Source of the DNA: Campylobacter sp. 2014D-0216
GTDB taxonomy: Bacteria; Campylobacterota; Campylobacteria; Campylobacterales; Campylobacteraceae
Length of the DNA stretch: 64,000 nucleotides
Assembly: GCF_014931215.1 (NCBI RefSeq)
Contig: NZ_CP063089.1
Coordinates: 1,116,001 to 1,180,000, forward strand
Direction of reading: 5' to 3'
A program made the translations under genes and the position numbers. The notes under the pieces were generated by a model. It was given only the letters and a program-made list of their open reading frames with translations, did no database searches and was not told where the DNA came from. Shown here in pieces: positions 1 to 8,976 of this stretch (positions are counted from its first letter, which is position 1; each line of letters opens with the position of its first letter).

Positions 1-650
1 GCTGGAAAATAGAAGTAAGCGGGGAAGTAGAAGAACCATTAAGTTTAACTATGGAAGATTTACTAGCTTTTCCTTTAGAAGAAAGAATTTATAGATTTCG
101 CTGTGTTGAAACCTGGTCTATGGTTGTGCCATGGGTAGGATTTGAACTGCGCGCATTGATAGAAAAGTGCAAGGTTAAAAGTGATGCAAAATTTATCAAA
201 TTTACCACTCTTTTTGATAAAAATCAATTTGCCGATCAAGCTTCGTTTTTTCCAACTTTAGATTATCCTTATGTAGAAGGCTTAAGAATGGATGAGGCTA
301 TGCACCCCTTAACGATTATAGCAGTAGGTATGTATAAAAAACCTTTATTGGGCCAAAATGGTGCACCAATCCGTCTTGTTGTGCCATGGAAATACGGTTT
401 TAAAAGTATTAAATCTATTGCCAAAATAGAATTTACCAAAGAACAGCCAAAATCAACATGGGAGCTAGCCAACCCTAGAGAATATGGTTTTTATGCCAAT
501 GTCAACCCTAACGTTTCACATCCAAGATGGTCTCAAGCTAATGAGCGTCCTTTGGGAGATTTTTTCACCAAACCAACTGTATTGTTTAATGGTTATGAAA
601 AAGAAGTAGCACATTTGTATAAAGATATGGATTTAAAGGTTCATTTTTGA
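1..650 (+). CDS. msrP: Protein-methionine-sulfoxide reductase catalytic subunit MsrP, 5'-truncated by window edge
   Basis: Periplasmic molybdenum-cofactor (YedY-type) subunit that reduces oxidised methionines in envelope proteins. The reading frame is open from base 3, so the start and the expected Tat signal lie upstream; the internal ATG at 51 is not the true start. The motif RCVETWSM carries the Cys that binds molybdenum in the YedY family, and the C-terminal half contains the conserved segments [13 protein letters not shown] and [11 protein letters not shown]. The next gene overlaps its stop codon by one base and encodes the expected MsrQ membrane partner, which makes the call firm. I recall the C. 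jejuni homologue as Cj0379c. Confidence 0.93.
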   Translation, partial: WKIEVSGEVEEPLSLTMEDLLAFPLEERIYRFRCVETWSMVVPWVGFELRALIEKCKVKSDAKFIKFTTLFDKNQFADQASFFPTLDYPYVEGLRMDEAMHPLTIIAVGMYKKPLLGQNGAPIRLVVPWKYGFKSIKSIAKIEFTKEQPKSTWELANPREYGFYANVNPNVSHPRWSQANERPLGDFFTKPTVLFNGYEKEVAHLYKDMDLKVHF

Positions 651-1210
651 TGTATAAAAAAATTTACAATAGCATCGGATTTTTAGCTTTTATACTTAGC
701 ATAATTTATAGTTGTTATCAAATAACACAAGAATTTGATATTGTTAAATCTGTGTATTTTTATAGTGGAATATTTGCTTTAATCTTTTTTGGTTGTAGTT
801 TATTTTTCTCACTTTTAAAATACAAACACTCTAAAGATTATCCTAAATTTTTGGGCTTTTATGCTTTTTTTTGGACTTTAATTCATTTTTTAAATTATTT
901 TGTCTTTGGAAAAAATCTAAATGTATTTATTTTTATCAAGGATACTTTTAGTAAAATTTTAGAACTAAGTGGCTTTATAGGCTTTTTCATCATTACCTTA
1001 ATGTTTATAAGCTCTTTTAAGCCTTTTAAAAAATTCAGCAAAGTAAGAAAGTTAGGCTATCTTTGTTTTTTAATAAGCACTTGGCATTATTTTTTATCTG
1101 CCAAAGTACCACAAGCGCCACATATTTTAACCCTCACTCTTGCGGTGGTTTTTTTACTGTTTAAGTTATGGAAAAATTACAAAAAGAGAAAAAAAGTAAC
1201 TTTTCTATAA
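650..1210 (+). CDS. msrQ: MsrQ heme-binding membrane subunit of the MsrPQ system
   Basis: Integral membrane ferric-reductase-like protein (YedZ family) that passes quinone-derived electrons to MsrP. At about 186 aa with five to six hydrophobic segments and membrane histidines (for example in LIHFLNYFVFG and STWHYFLSAK) it fits the family. An upstream in-frame TTG at 647 exists, but the ATG at 650, which shares its A with the msrP TGA, is the more natural start. Coupling to msrP is therefore translational. Confidence 0.9.
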   Translation: MYKKIYNSIGFLAFILSIIYSCYQITQEFDIVKSVYFYSGIFALIFFGCSLFFSLLKYKHSKDYPKFLGFYAFFWTLIHFLNYFVFGKNLNVFIFIKDTFSKILELSGFIGFFIITLMFISSFKPFKKFSKVRKLGYLCFLISTWHYFLSAKVPQAPHILTLTLAVVFLLFKLWKNYKKRKKVTFL

Positions 1211-1301
1211 AAAACTATCATAAAATAAATTACTTTTAAGTATAAACATACAAATCAACCCTTAAAATAAGAGATATATTATCTTATTTTAAGGAACACT
1301 A

Positions 1302-3197
1302 ATGCAAAGAAGAGATTTTTTAAATGGAATGGCTTTGGCTATACTCGCAGGAATGACTCCTTTGCAAGTACTTTATGGAAAAGAAGCCAAAATAGAAGAT
1401 TTTACCAAAGAATACTACCCTCCAAAGTGGCTTGGACTAAGAGGTAGCAACAATGCAAGTTATGAATTTGCGCATATGTTAAGAGATGGTGAAAAATTTG
1501 ATTTCAGTGCGATCAAGCCAAAACAAGAGTATGATTTGGTTGTAGTTGGAGCTGGAATTAGCGGATTAGCAGCAGCTTGTTTTTATCAAAATAAATTTGG
1601 AAAAAATAAAAAAATTCTAATTCTTGATAATCACGATGATTTTGGTGGACATGCTAGAAGAAATGAAATAGAACTAGAAAATGGCACTATTTTAAGTTAC
1701 GGTGGTAGTGAAACCTTTCAATCCCCAAAAGCACTGTACTCTAAAGAAGTGGTAGATTTACTAGCTTCATTAGGAGTGGATATTGATGAATTAGCCAAAC
1801 GCTTTGATGTGAATTTTTATCCTGATTTAAATCTTAGTCGTGGTGTGTATTTTTCTAAAGCTGAATTTGGTGTAGATAAAGTCGTTAGCGGCAACCCTAG
1901 AAAGGTGATTTGTGATGATATTCCTGAAGGCAGACACAATGGTAGAAGCATCGAAGCCTTTATAGGTGATTTTCCATTAAATGAAAAAGATAAAAAAGAT
2001 CTTATTGCTTTGTTTAAAAGTGAAAAAGATTATTTAAAAGGCATGAATAAAACACAAAGAGACACTTATGTTGCAAAAACAAGTTATAAAAAATTCTTAG
2101 AAGAAAAGGTTAAGCTATCACCACAAGCTATAAAATTCTTCGAAGGTATGACAGATGACTTTTTAGCTTTAGGTATTGATGCTATCTCTTGTGAAGATGC
2201 TAGAGTTTCTTTTTTACCTGGTTTTGACAAACTAGGACTAGATCCAATCGAGGGTGATGCTTTAGCTGAAATGGAAGAGCCATACATTCATCACTGTGCT
2301 GATGGTAATGCAACAGTCGCTAGATTAATGGTTAGAAGACTCATTCCTGATGTTTCTAAAAAAGGCAAAGATATGGATGATGTAACTCTTGCACATTTTG
2401 ATTATTCCAAACTTGATTTAGCTAAGAATAAAGTGAGATTAAGACTAAATAGCACTGTTATCAATGTAGAAAACACTAAAGATGGTGCTTTGGTGACTTA
2501 TGTCAACAAAGGCAAAAATTACAGAGTTAAAGCAAAAAAAGTAGTAATGGCAAATTACAACAGTATGATTCCTTATATCATCCCAACCTTACCACAAGAA
2601 CAAAAAGACGCTTTAAGCAAAAATGTTAAAACATCACTATTACATACTAATGTAATTATTAGCAATTGGGAGCCTTTTATCAAACTTGGGGTTCATGAAA
2701 TTTACTCTCCTAAAATGCCTTATGCTAGAACAAAGCTTGATTATCCTGTAGACATGGGAGGCTATCACCACCCAAGAGACCCTAAAAAACCAATCTGTGT
2801 TCATATGGTTTGCTCTCCTTTGGTTTTTGCAGATATACAAGGAATTGATCTTGAAGGAATGGATGCAAGAGATAGAGCAAGAGTAGGTAGAAATTTACTA
2901 TTTACCATGAGCTTTGAAGAGCATGAAAAAATCATTCGCGATCAACTCCAAGGTATGCTTGGATCAGCCGGTTTTGACCATGAAAGAGATATTCAAGCTA
3001 TTGTTGTCAATCGTTGGGGACATTGTTATTCTTATACCGAAAACAGTCTTTATGATGATAGCGATGAAGCGCAAAAAACCATCGAACTTGCAAGAAGACC
3101 TTTTGGCAACATTACTATTGCCAATTCTGATGCTGCTTGGGATGCTTACATGCATGCGGCAATCGATCAAGCTTATCGTGCTGTTAATGAACTTTAA
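1302..3197 (+). CDS. Tat-exported FAD-dependent oxidoreductase, SpdH (spermidine dehydrogenase)-like
   Basis: A 631-aa flavoprotein. The N-terminus has a twin-arginine signal (MQRRDFLNG followed by a hydrophobic stretch), so it should be exported folded by Tat. A Rossmann GAGISGLAAA motif lies near residues 83-92, followed by an acidic residue and GGHARRNE, as in FAD amine-oxidase-type enzymes. The early motif YYPPKWLGLRGSN and the overall length match the family that contains Pseudomonas spermidine dehydrogenase. The substrate here is not shown by the sequence; polyamine oxidation is an inference from the family. It stands alone, with its own RBS (AAGGA before the ATG) and a strong terminator, just after msrPQ. 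Confidence 0.75.
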   Translation: MQRRDFLNGMALAILAGMTPLQVLYGKEAKIEDFTKEYYPPKWLGLRGSNNASYEFAHMLRDGEKFDFSAIKPKQEYDLVVVGAGISGLAAACFYQNKFGKNKKILILDNHDDFGGHARRNEIELENGTILSYGGSETFQSPKALYSKEVVDLLASLGVDIDELAKRFDVNFYPDLNLSRGVYFSKAEFGVDKVVSGNPRKVICDDIPEGRHNGRSIEAFIGDFPLNEKDKKDLIALFKSEKDYLKGMNKTQRDTYVAKTSYKKFLEEKVKLSPQAIKFFEGMTDDFLALGIDAISCEDARVSFLPGFDKLGLDPIEGDALAEMEEPYIHHCADGNATVARLMVRRLIPDVSKKGKDMDDVTLAHFDYSKLDLAKNKVRLRLNSTVINVENTKDGALVTYVNKGKNYRVKAKKVVMANYNSMIPYIIPTLPQEQKDALSKNVKTSLLHTNVIISNWEPFIKLGVHEIYSPKMPYARTKLDYPVDMGGYHHPRDPKKPICVHMVCSPLVFADIQGIDLEGMDARDRARVGRNLLFTMSFEEHEKIIRDQLQGMLGSAGFDHERDIQAIVVNRWGHCYSYTENSLYDDSDEAQKTIELARRPFGNITIANSDAAWDAYMHAAIDQAYRAVNEL

Positions 3198-3200
3198 CAA

Positions 3201-3224
3201 TCAAACTCCTTTTTAGGAGTTTGA
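3201..3224 (+). terminator. Rho-independent terminator after the SpdH-like gene
   Basis: Perfect stem CAAACTCCT / AGGAGTTTG with a TTTT loop, starting 4 bases after the stop codon. It ends the flavoprotein transcript. Confidence 0.8.
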
Positions 3225-3555
3225 TAAATCAATCATTGTTTTTGATGCTAATATAAATTAAAACTAAAAGCATAAAATTCAAACAGTAAACTAAGGCAAT
3301 AATTCTAATTTTTAACTTCATGAAAAGTTTTGATATCTTTTTATCTCAATCTTGTTTGCCTCAAGCATTTTTTCACAACAACACTTCAAAATAATTAGCA
3401 AAACAAAAAGATAACTCTACAATCTAACCAACACCACTAGCTACTAAAATTAGTACAAACAAGGCGCTTGTTTTAAAATATTTGTACTATATCCATCAAA
3501 AAAACAACAACTATCTATTCTAGTGCTTCTTTTTATTTATCTTCAATATAAAATA
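3225..3555. other. Gene-free interval between two 3' ends
   Basis: About 330 bases between the SpdH-like gene terminator and the copA stop codon. No open frame, tRNA or clear promoter is visible. There is a nested inverted repeat (AGTACAAA at 3452-3459 with TTTGTACT at 3481-3488, enclosing CAAGGCGCTTG). This could be copA 3' structure, a small RNA, or the eroded remains of a lost gene; nothing decides between these. Confidence 0.4.
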
Positions 3556-5673
3556 CTAACGCAATCTTAAAGAATTCAATACAACTGTTACTGAACTAAA
3601 ACACATTGCCAAGGCTGCTAAATGTGGACTAAGCGTTATAAATGGCACAAATCCTGCCGCAATAGGAATACACAAAGCATTGTAAATAAAAGCCCAAAAA
3701 AGATTAAGTTTGATGATATTTTTAGTTCTTTGAGACAGCTCAAAACAATAAGCTATCAACGATAAATCATCTTTTATTAAAATCAAATCCCCGCTTTTTT
3801 TAGCAAGTTCACTTGCTTTGGAAAAGCTTATACTTGCACTAGCTAAATTTAAAGCAGGCGCATCATTAATACCATCGCCTATAAAAAGTACTTTTTCTTC
3901 TTTGATTTTTTCTTTTATAAAATCAAGCTTTTGACTAGGTTTTAAATCAAAATAATATGTATCGATATTAAGCTCATTTGCTATTTTTGCAACGCTATTT
4001 TTATTATCGCCACTTAAAATTATACTTTTTATACCCTTTTGTTTTAAATTGGCTATCAATTTTTTAGCTTCTTTTTTTAATTCATTTTTTAAACACACCC
4101 CACCTAGGCAATTTCTATTTTTTGCAAAGTACAAACACACAGGCGCTTGATCTTCAAATTTTTGTAAAAATTGTTTGCTTTTTTGTATATCAACACCATT
4201 TTCAAGCATTAATTTTTCATTGCCTATTAAATATTCATCTTCATTTTCTTGATAAAGCAAACCACTACCCACTAAAACACTTAATTTTCCTTGCGAATTT
4301 AAATTTACATTCATTTTTTTAGTAAAAGCTTTTGCGATTGGGTGCGAGCTTAAATTTTCAATTTGCATAAGTTTTTGAAAATCTTCTTGAGTAAGATTAT
4401 GTTTATAAACACTTAAATCATCTTGGCTTAATGTGCCTGTTTTATCAAAAATAGCAAGTTTTATGCCAGTTAAACTCTCTAATACCGCTGGATTTTTCAC
4501 TAAGATAAAATTTCTTGCACCATTTGCTAAAGCACTGACTATAGCTATAGGAGTTGCTAAACCTAAAGCACAAGGACAAGAAATTAAAAGCGTGGCACAA
4601 GCATGTAAAAATGCAGCATTTATTCCTTCTTTAAAATACCAAAAAGCAAACACAAAAAATGAAAAAATAATTATACATGCTACAAAATAAGCTGAAATTT
4701 TATTCGCTAAATTAGCCAAAGGAGTTTTGATATTACCTGCTTTAAAAACAAGATCCTTGATTTGCTCTAATGAACTTTCAATCGCCTTTTTACTAGCTTT
4801 AATCTTTAAACTTCCATTAATTAATACACTTCCTGCTAAAATTTCATCATTTTGCTTTTTCAAAAGCGGCAAAAACTCCCCTGTTAAAAAACTCACATCA
4901 ACTTCAGCCTCACCTGCGATAATCACCCCATCAGCAACAACATTTTCTCCCTCTTTTACCAAGATCACATCGTTTTCTTTCACAAAAGCACTAGGTATGC
5001 TTTTTATGCTTCCATCTTCTAAGATTATATTAGCTTTTTTAATATCTATGTTTTTTAATTTGTTTTGATATTCTAAGGATTTAAATTTGGCCTTTTCTTC
5101 TAGATATTTACCCAGTAAAACAAAGCTTATAATCATCGCTCCACCACTAAAATACAAATACCCATCTTTACTAAATACCCCAAAATACACAAAAAAAGAA
5201 TATACAAAAGAAGTAAAAGCTCCCAAGGATATCAAGGTATTCATGTCTAAATTTTTATGTTTTAATCCTTTAAAAGCATGGATAAAAAAATCTTTTCCAC
5301 AACCAAAAATCACTACCACAGATAAAAACATTTGAATCAAAGCAGAAGTATTGCTTTGAATAAACATTTCAAAATACATCACAATAGCACTTAAGATTAT
5401 GCTTGTAATAAGCTTTATTTTCATATTTTTAAGTTCTTGCACTTTAAATTCATATAAATTTTGCTCTTCATGCAATACTTCAAAACCAAGTGCTTTAATT
5501 TTTTCTTTTATTTTTTTCTCCAAAGATAAATCTTTAAGCAAAAACACTCCACTAGAATTCACATAAGAAACACTTACATCTTTCACCCCATCAATTTTTG
5601 CACAGACTTTTTCTATGGCATTAGAGCAATTAACACAGGTCATATTGCCTATTTTTAATTTTATCTCATGCAT
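3556..5673 (-). CDS. copA: Copper-exporting P1B-type ATPase CopA
   Basis: Cu(I) efflux pump of the inner membrane, 705 aa. The N-terminal heavy-metal-associated domain has the CxxC site C13-C16. The membrane metal site is CPC at residues 366-368; the phosphorylated Asp is D410 in DKTGT; the hinge motif GDGINDAPALN lies near residue 600. The last two membrane helices carry FIYNALCIP and MCFSSV, the YN and MxxSS signatures specific for Cu(I) ATPases, so the metal assignment is better than generic. The start overlaps the copZ stop by 8 bases, and a GNAT gene precedes copZ. I recall the C. jejuni homologue as Cj1161c. Confidence 0.95.
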   Translation of the reverse strand: MHEIKLKIGNMTCVNCSNAIEKVCAKIDGVKDVSVSYVNSSGVFLLKDLSLEKKIKEKIKALGFEVLHEEQNLYEFKVQELKNMKIKLITSIILSAIVMYFEMFIQSNTSALIQMFLSVVVIFGCGKDFFIHAFKGLKHKNLDMNTLISLGAFTSFVYSFFVYFGVFSKDGYLYFSGGAMIISFVLLGKYLEEKAKFKSLEYQNKLKNIDIKKANIILEDGSIKSIPSAFVKENDVILVKEGENVVADGVIIAGEAEVDVSFLTGEFLPLLKKQNDEILAGSVLINGSLKIKASKKAIESSLEQIKDLVFKAGNIKTPLANLANKISAYFVACIIIFSFFVFAFWYFKEGINAAFLHACATLLISCPCALGLATPIAIVSALANGARNFILVKNPAVLESLTGIKLAIFDKTGTLSQDDLSVYKHNLTQEDFQKLMQIENLSSHPIAKAFTKKMNVNLNSQGKLSVLVGSGLLYQENEDEYLIGNEKLMLENGVDIQKSKQFLQKFEDQAPVCLYFAKNRNCLGGVCLKNELKKEAKKLIANLKQKGIKSIILSGDNKNSVAKIANELNIDTYYFDLKPSQKLDFIKEKIKEEKVLFIGDGINDAPALNLASASISFSKASELAKKSGDLILIKDDLSLIAYCFELSQRTKNIIKLNLFWAFIYNALCIPIAAGFVPFITLSPHLAALAMCFSSVTVVLNSLRLR

Positions 5674-5857
5674 TATCTATTTCAAAACCCAAATCTTGTA
5701 ATTGTTTTTTAAATTCTTCAACCTGCTCTGCTTTTAAATCAATCTCAATACTTTGTGTTTCAACATTAATTTGCATAGCACCAAATTCATCTTCCAAAGA
5801 AGCTTTGATCAAATTTACACAACTTTGACAGTTGATATTTTTAGTCTTAATAATCAT
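5666..5857 (-). CDS. copZ: Small heavy-metal-associated protein, CopZ-like copper chaperone
   Basis: A 63-aa single HMA domain with the metal site INCQSC (CxxC). Such proteins bind Cu(I) in the cytoplasm and hand it to CopA, which is encoded immediately downstream with an 8-base overlap. The ATG directly follows the stop of the upstream GNAT gene (TGA then ATG) and has the RBS AAAGGAG. The copper chaperone role is inferred from domain and neighbour. Confidence 0.88.
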   Translation of the reverse strand: MIIKTKNINCQSCVNLIKASLEDEFGAMQINVETQSIEIDLKAEQVEEFKKQLQDLGFEIDNA

Positions 5858-6403
5858 TCATTCTCCTTTTTCTCTATATTCATATAAATGTGAATGAAAA
5901 ATTTTATTTTTTATCAATTTAAAACCCATTTTTTCATAAAGTATTTTTGCATTGATATTTTCATCTTCAACAATCAATGAAAGTTTTTTACCATTCCTCA
6001 AAGCTTCATTAAAGGCATATTCAATCAATTTCTTAGCAATGCCCTTTCCCCTAGCTTTCTCATCTACACAAATGCTATCTAAATAAAACTCATCTTCACA
6101 TTCTTTTAACACCTTTTCGTTAATGCCTAAACTTTTTAAATGATCATTTAAAGGCATATCTAGCTCATCTGCCATAATCCCATCATAAAAACAAATCGCA
6201 CCCAAAATTTCACCATTTTCCTCATATACGCATACATTTTCATAACTTAAACGATTATTCTCTTGGATAAAAAAGCCCTCTAAAACTTCTATGGCTTTTT
6301 GATACTCATCACATCCGCTAAGCTTATAAATAAAATGATCCATCGCCAAAGCAAGCAATTGAATGCATTTTTTCACATCAGTTTTTCTAGCTTTTCTTAC
6401 CAC
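5858..6403 (-). CDS. GNAT family N-acetyltransferase
   Basis: A 181-aa acetyltransferase. The acetyl-CoA loop of the GNAT fold is visible as VDEKARGKGIAKKLIEYAF, followed by the usual C-terminal segment NAKILYEKMGFKLI. The acceptor is unknown. The start is a GTG preceded by AAGGAG at good spacing. It is the first gene of the unit GNAT-copZ-copA, with its stop codon abutting the copZ start, so it is co-transcribed with copper export; whether it has any role there is unknown. Confidence 0.82.
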   Translation of the reverse strand: MVRKARKTDVKKCIQLLALAMDHFIYKLSGCDEYQKAIEVLEGFFIQENNRLSYENVCVYEENGEILGAICFYDGIMADELDMPLNDHLKSLGINEKVLKECEDEFYLDSICVDEKARGKGIAKKLIEYAFNEALRNGKKLSLIVEDENINAKILYEKMGFKLIKNKIFHSHLYEYREKGE

Positions 6404-6484
6404 TCTTTTACTCCTTTTAAAATCAAATTTAGAGTTCTTAGTTTATACTTTTAACTTTAAAACAATATAAGAAAGAGAGAATTT

Positions 6485-7192
6485 ATGGGAAGAGCGTTTG
6501 AATACCGCAGAGCCTCTAAAGAAGCAAGATGGGATAAAATGAGCAAACTTTTTCCAAAACTTGCAAAAGCAATACAAGTAGCAGCAAAAGAAGGTGGAGC
6601 CGATCCTGACATGAATCCAAAGCTTCGTAGTGCTATTGCTACTGCAAAAGCCAATAATATGCCAAAAGATAATATCGATGCGGCTATTAAAAGAGCTAGC
6701 GGTAAAGATAGTGCTGATATTAAAAATATCCACTACGAAGGAAAAGCTGCGCATGGTGCATTGATCATTGTTGAATGTATGAGCGATAATCCTACTCGTA
6801 CTGTAGCAAATGTAAAAGCAATTTTTAGCAAAAATGGTGGAGAAATTTTACAAAATGGCTCTTTGACTTTTATGTTTTCACATAAGGCTGTTTTTCATCT
6901 TGAAAAATACGATGGAGATCTTGAAGAACTCGAGCTTGAGCTAATCGATGCAGGACTTGAAGAGCTTGAGCAAAATGATGAAGAATTATTGGTTATTGGC
7001 GATTATACTGCTTTTGGTGAGCTTAGTAATGCCATAGAAAAAAAAGGATTGGTGCTTAAAAAAGCAGGACTTGAATACCTTGCTAACAATCCTGTAAGTT
7101 TCAACGAAGAACAACTTCTTGACATTGAAAAATTGCTTGATAAATTAGAAGATGATGATGATGTACAAGCAGTTTACACTAACATAGAATAG
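6485..7192 (+). CDS. yebC: YebC/PmpR family regulatory protein (TACO1 family)
   Basis: A 235-aa member of the widespread YebC family, beginning [19 protein letters not shown], with the conserved [20 protein letters not shown] segment and an acidic C-terminus. Family members have been described as transcription regulators and, more recently, as translation factors helping ribosomes at difficult motifs; the sequence does not decide which applies. Clear RBS (AGAAAGAGAG) before the ATG. A cyclophilin gene follows 8 bases downstream. Confidence 0.93.
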   Translation: MGRAFEYRRASKEARWDKMSKLFPKLAKAIQVAAKEGGADPDMNPKLRSAIATAKANNMPKDNIDAAIKRASGKDSADIKNIHYEGKAAHGALIIVECMSDNPTRTVANVKAIFSKNGGEILQNGSLTFMFSHKAVFHLEKYDGDLEELELELIDAGLEELEQNDEELLVIGDYTAFGELSNAIEKKGLVLKKAGLEYLANNPVSFNEEQLLDIEKLLDKLEDDDDVQAVYTNIE

Positions 7193-7200
7193 GAATAAAA

Positions 7201-7683
7201 ATGCTTAAAAAAATCGATACAAAAGATGCTAAAAAATACAACTTTGCCATCATTAGCACTGAAAAAGGTGATATGAAATTAGAATTATTTCCTGATGAAG
7301 CACCACAAACAGTATGCAACTTCGCTAATTTAGCTAACGAAGGTTTTTATGATGAACTTGTTTTTCACCGTGTGATTCCAAATTTTGTTATCCAAGGTGG
7401 TTGTCCTTATGGCATAGGCTCAGGTGGTCCTGGCTATGAGATAGAGTGCGAGTGTGATGATCAAAAACACCAACACTTAAGAGGTAGTTTATCTATGGCT
7501 CATGCTGGTAGAGATACAGGCGGATCGCAATTTTTCATCTGCCACAGCCCACAACCTCATTTAGATGGCGTGCATACCATATTCGGACAAATCAACCCAG
7601 AAGACAAAGAAAGTCTAGAAGTTTTAGATAGCATTAGAGCTGGAGATAAAATCAAAACAATCCAAATTCTAGAAAAACTTTAA
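7201..7683 (+). CDS. ppiB: Cyclophilin-type peptidyl-prolyl cis-trans isomerase
   Basis: A 160-aa cytoplasmic cyclophilin; no signal peptide is present. Catalytic segments [13 protein letters not shown] (active-site Arg) and [22 protein letters not shown] are intact. It accelerates proline isomerisation during folding. RBS AGGAAT before the ATG; 8 bases after yebC, so likely the same transcript. Confidence 0.95.
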   Translation: MLKKIDTKDAKKYNFAIISTEKGDMKLELFPDEAPQTVCNFANLANEGFYDELVFHRVIPNFVIQGGCPYGIGSGGPGYEIECECDDQKHQHLRGSLSMAHAGRDTGGSQFFICHSPQPHLDGVHTIFGQINPEDKESLEVLDSIRAGDKIKTIQILEKL

Positions 7684-7690
7684 ACTTTTT

Positions 7691-7724
7691 CTCCTTAAAA
7701 TGTGTTATGATACATTTTAAGGAG
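7691..7724 (+). promoter_or_regulatory. Perfect 13-bp palindrome carrying an extended -10 in its loop and the next gene's Shine-Dalgarno in its stem
   Basis: Arms CTCCTTAAAATGT (7691-7703) and ACATTTTAAGGAG (7712-7724). The loop reads as an extended -10, TGTTATGAT (TATGAT 7706-7711). The right arm contains the AAGGAGG Shine-Dalgarno of the gene at 7732. In a read-through transcript the hairpin would end transcription or hide that RBS; initiation from the internal -10 would leave the RBS free. It could instead be a repressor operator. Confidence 0.6.
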
Positions 7725-7731
7725 GTTAAAA

Positions 7732-8160
7732 ATGCATTTTATTTTTATTTGTATTCATCTTATTTGTGCTATATGCTTTATCGCTTATGTGTTTTTTGAT
7801 ATATGTGTTTATCGTTTTGCCTATAAACATGAAAGCAAAGAAGATTGCGATAAAATCAAAAAAGCTTATACAAAATCAAGTATTATTATCTTTGCTAGTA
7901 TTTTTATCTTGCTTTTATTGAGTGGATTTTATCTTTTAAGTTTTTATGAATTAAATTCTTTTTGGGATTTTTTTCAAACCAATTTTGGTGTATTTTTATT
8001 GATTAAGCTTCTATTGCTAGCTACAATGTTGATTTTAACGTGCTATTCTTTATTTGTTATCAAAATTTTAAAAAGAAAAGATCCTTTAAATTCACATCTA
8101 ATTGCTTTAATTTTGTGTATTTTTATTGTTATTTGCGCAAAAGCAATGGTGTATTTTTAA
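7732..8160 (+). CDS. Small integral membrane protein of unknown function
   Basis: A 142-aa protein with four hydrophobic segments (about residues 2-25, 48-72, 85-112 and 120-140). It has an early conserved-looking histidine (FICIHLICAICFIAYV). I do not recognise the family with certainty; the layout resembles small CopD/YndG-like membrane proteins, but no copper ligand cluster is clear. The start is fixed by the strong AAGGAGG at 7719-7725. Confidence 0.75.
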   Translation: MHFIFICIHLICAICFIAYVFFDICVYRFAYKHESKEDCDKIKKAYTKSSIIIFASIFILLLLSGFYLLSFYELNSFWDFFQTNFGVFLLIKLLLLATMLILTCYSLFVIKILKRKDPLNSHLIALILCIFIVICAKAMVYF

Positions 8161-8209
8161 TACATTAAAACTAAATTTATATCATTAGCTTAAAAAACAA
8201 AGGTTGCTT

Positions 8210-8815
8210 ATGCTTAGTGATATGATTGATTTTTTACTTACCCTTGCAAAAGATTGGGGTTATTGGGGGATCATCTTTCTTATGTTCATCGAAAGCTCAT
8301 TTTTTCCTTTCCCTAGTGAAGTAGTGATGATACCTGCTGGATATTTAGCTCATCAAAATGAACTTAATTTTTGGCTATGTTTACTTTGTGGAACTTTTGG
8401 AGCACTTTTGGGAGCTTTGCTTAATTATTATTTATGCTATTTTTTAGGACGTAATTTTACTTTAAAAATATGCAAATATTTTGGGGTCAATGAAGCAAAA
8501 TTTGCACAATTTGAAGCATTTTTTAATAAACACGGTGAGATATCAACCTTTAGCGGAAGATTAATCCCTGGTTTACGCCAATATATCTCTTTGCCTGCAG
8601 GATTAGCAAGAATGAATTTGAAAAAGTTTATATTTTATACTAGTTTGGGGGCTGGAATTTGGTGTCTAATTTTGCTTATATTAGGCTATGTTTTAGGACA
8701 AAATGAAGATTTAATCAAAGAGTATTTACATTTGGTTATTATCGCGTGTATTGTATTTATAGCAGTAATCATCGCTATTTACATCTACTTTCAAAAAAAG
8801 AAAAGCCATATTTAG
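8210..8815 (+). CDS. DedA family membrane protein
   Basis: About 201 aa with the DedA (SNARE-associated) signature: N-terminal re-entrant segment GYWGIIFLMFIESSFFPFPSE and the later FSGRLIPGLRQYISLPAG motif. DedA proteins are undecaprenyl-phosphate or phospholipid translocases; the substrate here is not shown. An in-frame TTG at 8204 precedes it, but the ATG at 8210 has AAAGG at good spacing. In C. jejuni I recall the homologue as Cj1168c in the same neighbourhood. Confidence 0.9.
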   Translation: MLSDMIDFLLTLAKDWGYWGIIFLMFIESSFFPFPSEVVMIPAGYLAHQNELNFWLCLLCGTFGALLGALLNYYLCYFLGRNFTLKICKYFGVNEAKFAQFEAFFNKHGEISTFSGRLIPGLRQYISLPAGLARMNLKKFIFYTSLGAGIWCLILLILGYVLGQNEDLIKEYLHLVIIACIVFIAVIIAIYIYFQKKKSHI

Positions 8816-8821
8816 CTAAGT

Positions 8822-8847
8822 ACATCTTAAGTGATAGCTTAAGATGT
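8822..8847 (+). terminator. Terminator hairpin after the DedA gene
   Basis: Ten-bp perfect stem ACATCTTAAG / CTTAAGATGT with loop TGATAG, a few bases after the stop codon; the following T-tract is weak. Confidence 0.65.
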
Positions 8848-8976
8848 TTATTGATCTTAAAAATAATGTCAAGTGGATCAACTTATAAAAATTGAGTTTA
8901 AAATATTTTAGAATTTATTCAATTTTATGGCTTAATTTTGATAAAATCTTTAAAAATTATTTTATAAAGATTATTT

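Noticed and set aside
51-650. ATG at 51 as msrP start
   Set aside because: The frame is open to base 3 and encodes conserved MsrP sequence upstream, so the gene is cut by the window edge.
2914-3216. 100-codon plus-strand frame within the SpdH-like gene
   Set aside because: Overlaps a full-length flavoprotein in another frame and lacks an RBS or recognisable domain.
4433-5335. Several plus-strand frames of 80-113 codons
   Set aside because: All are antisense to copA.
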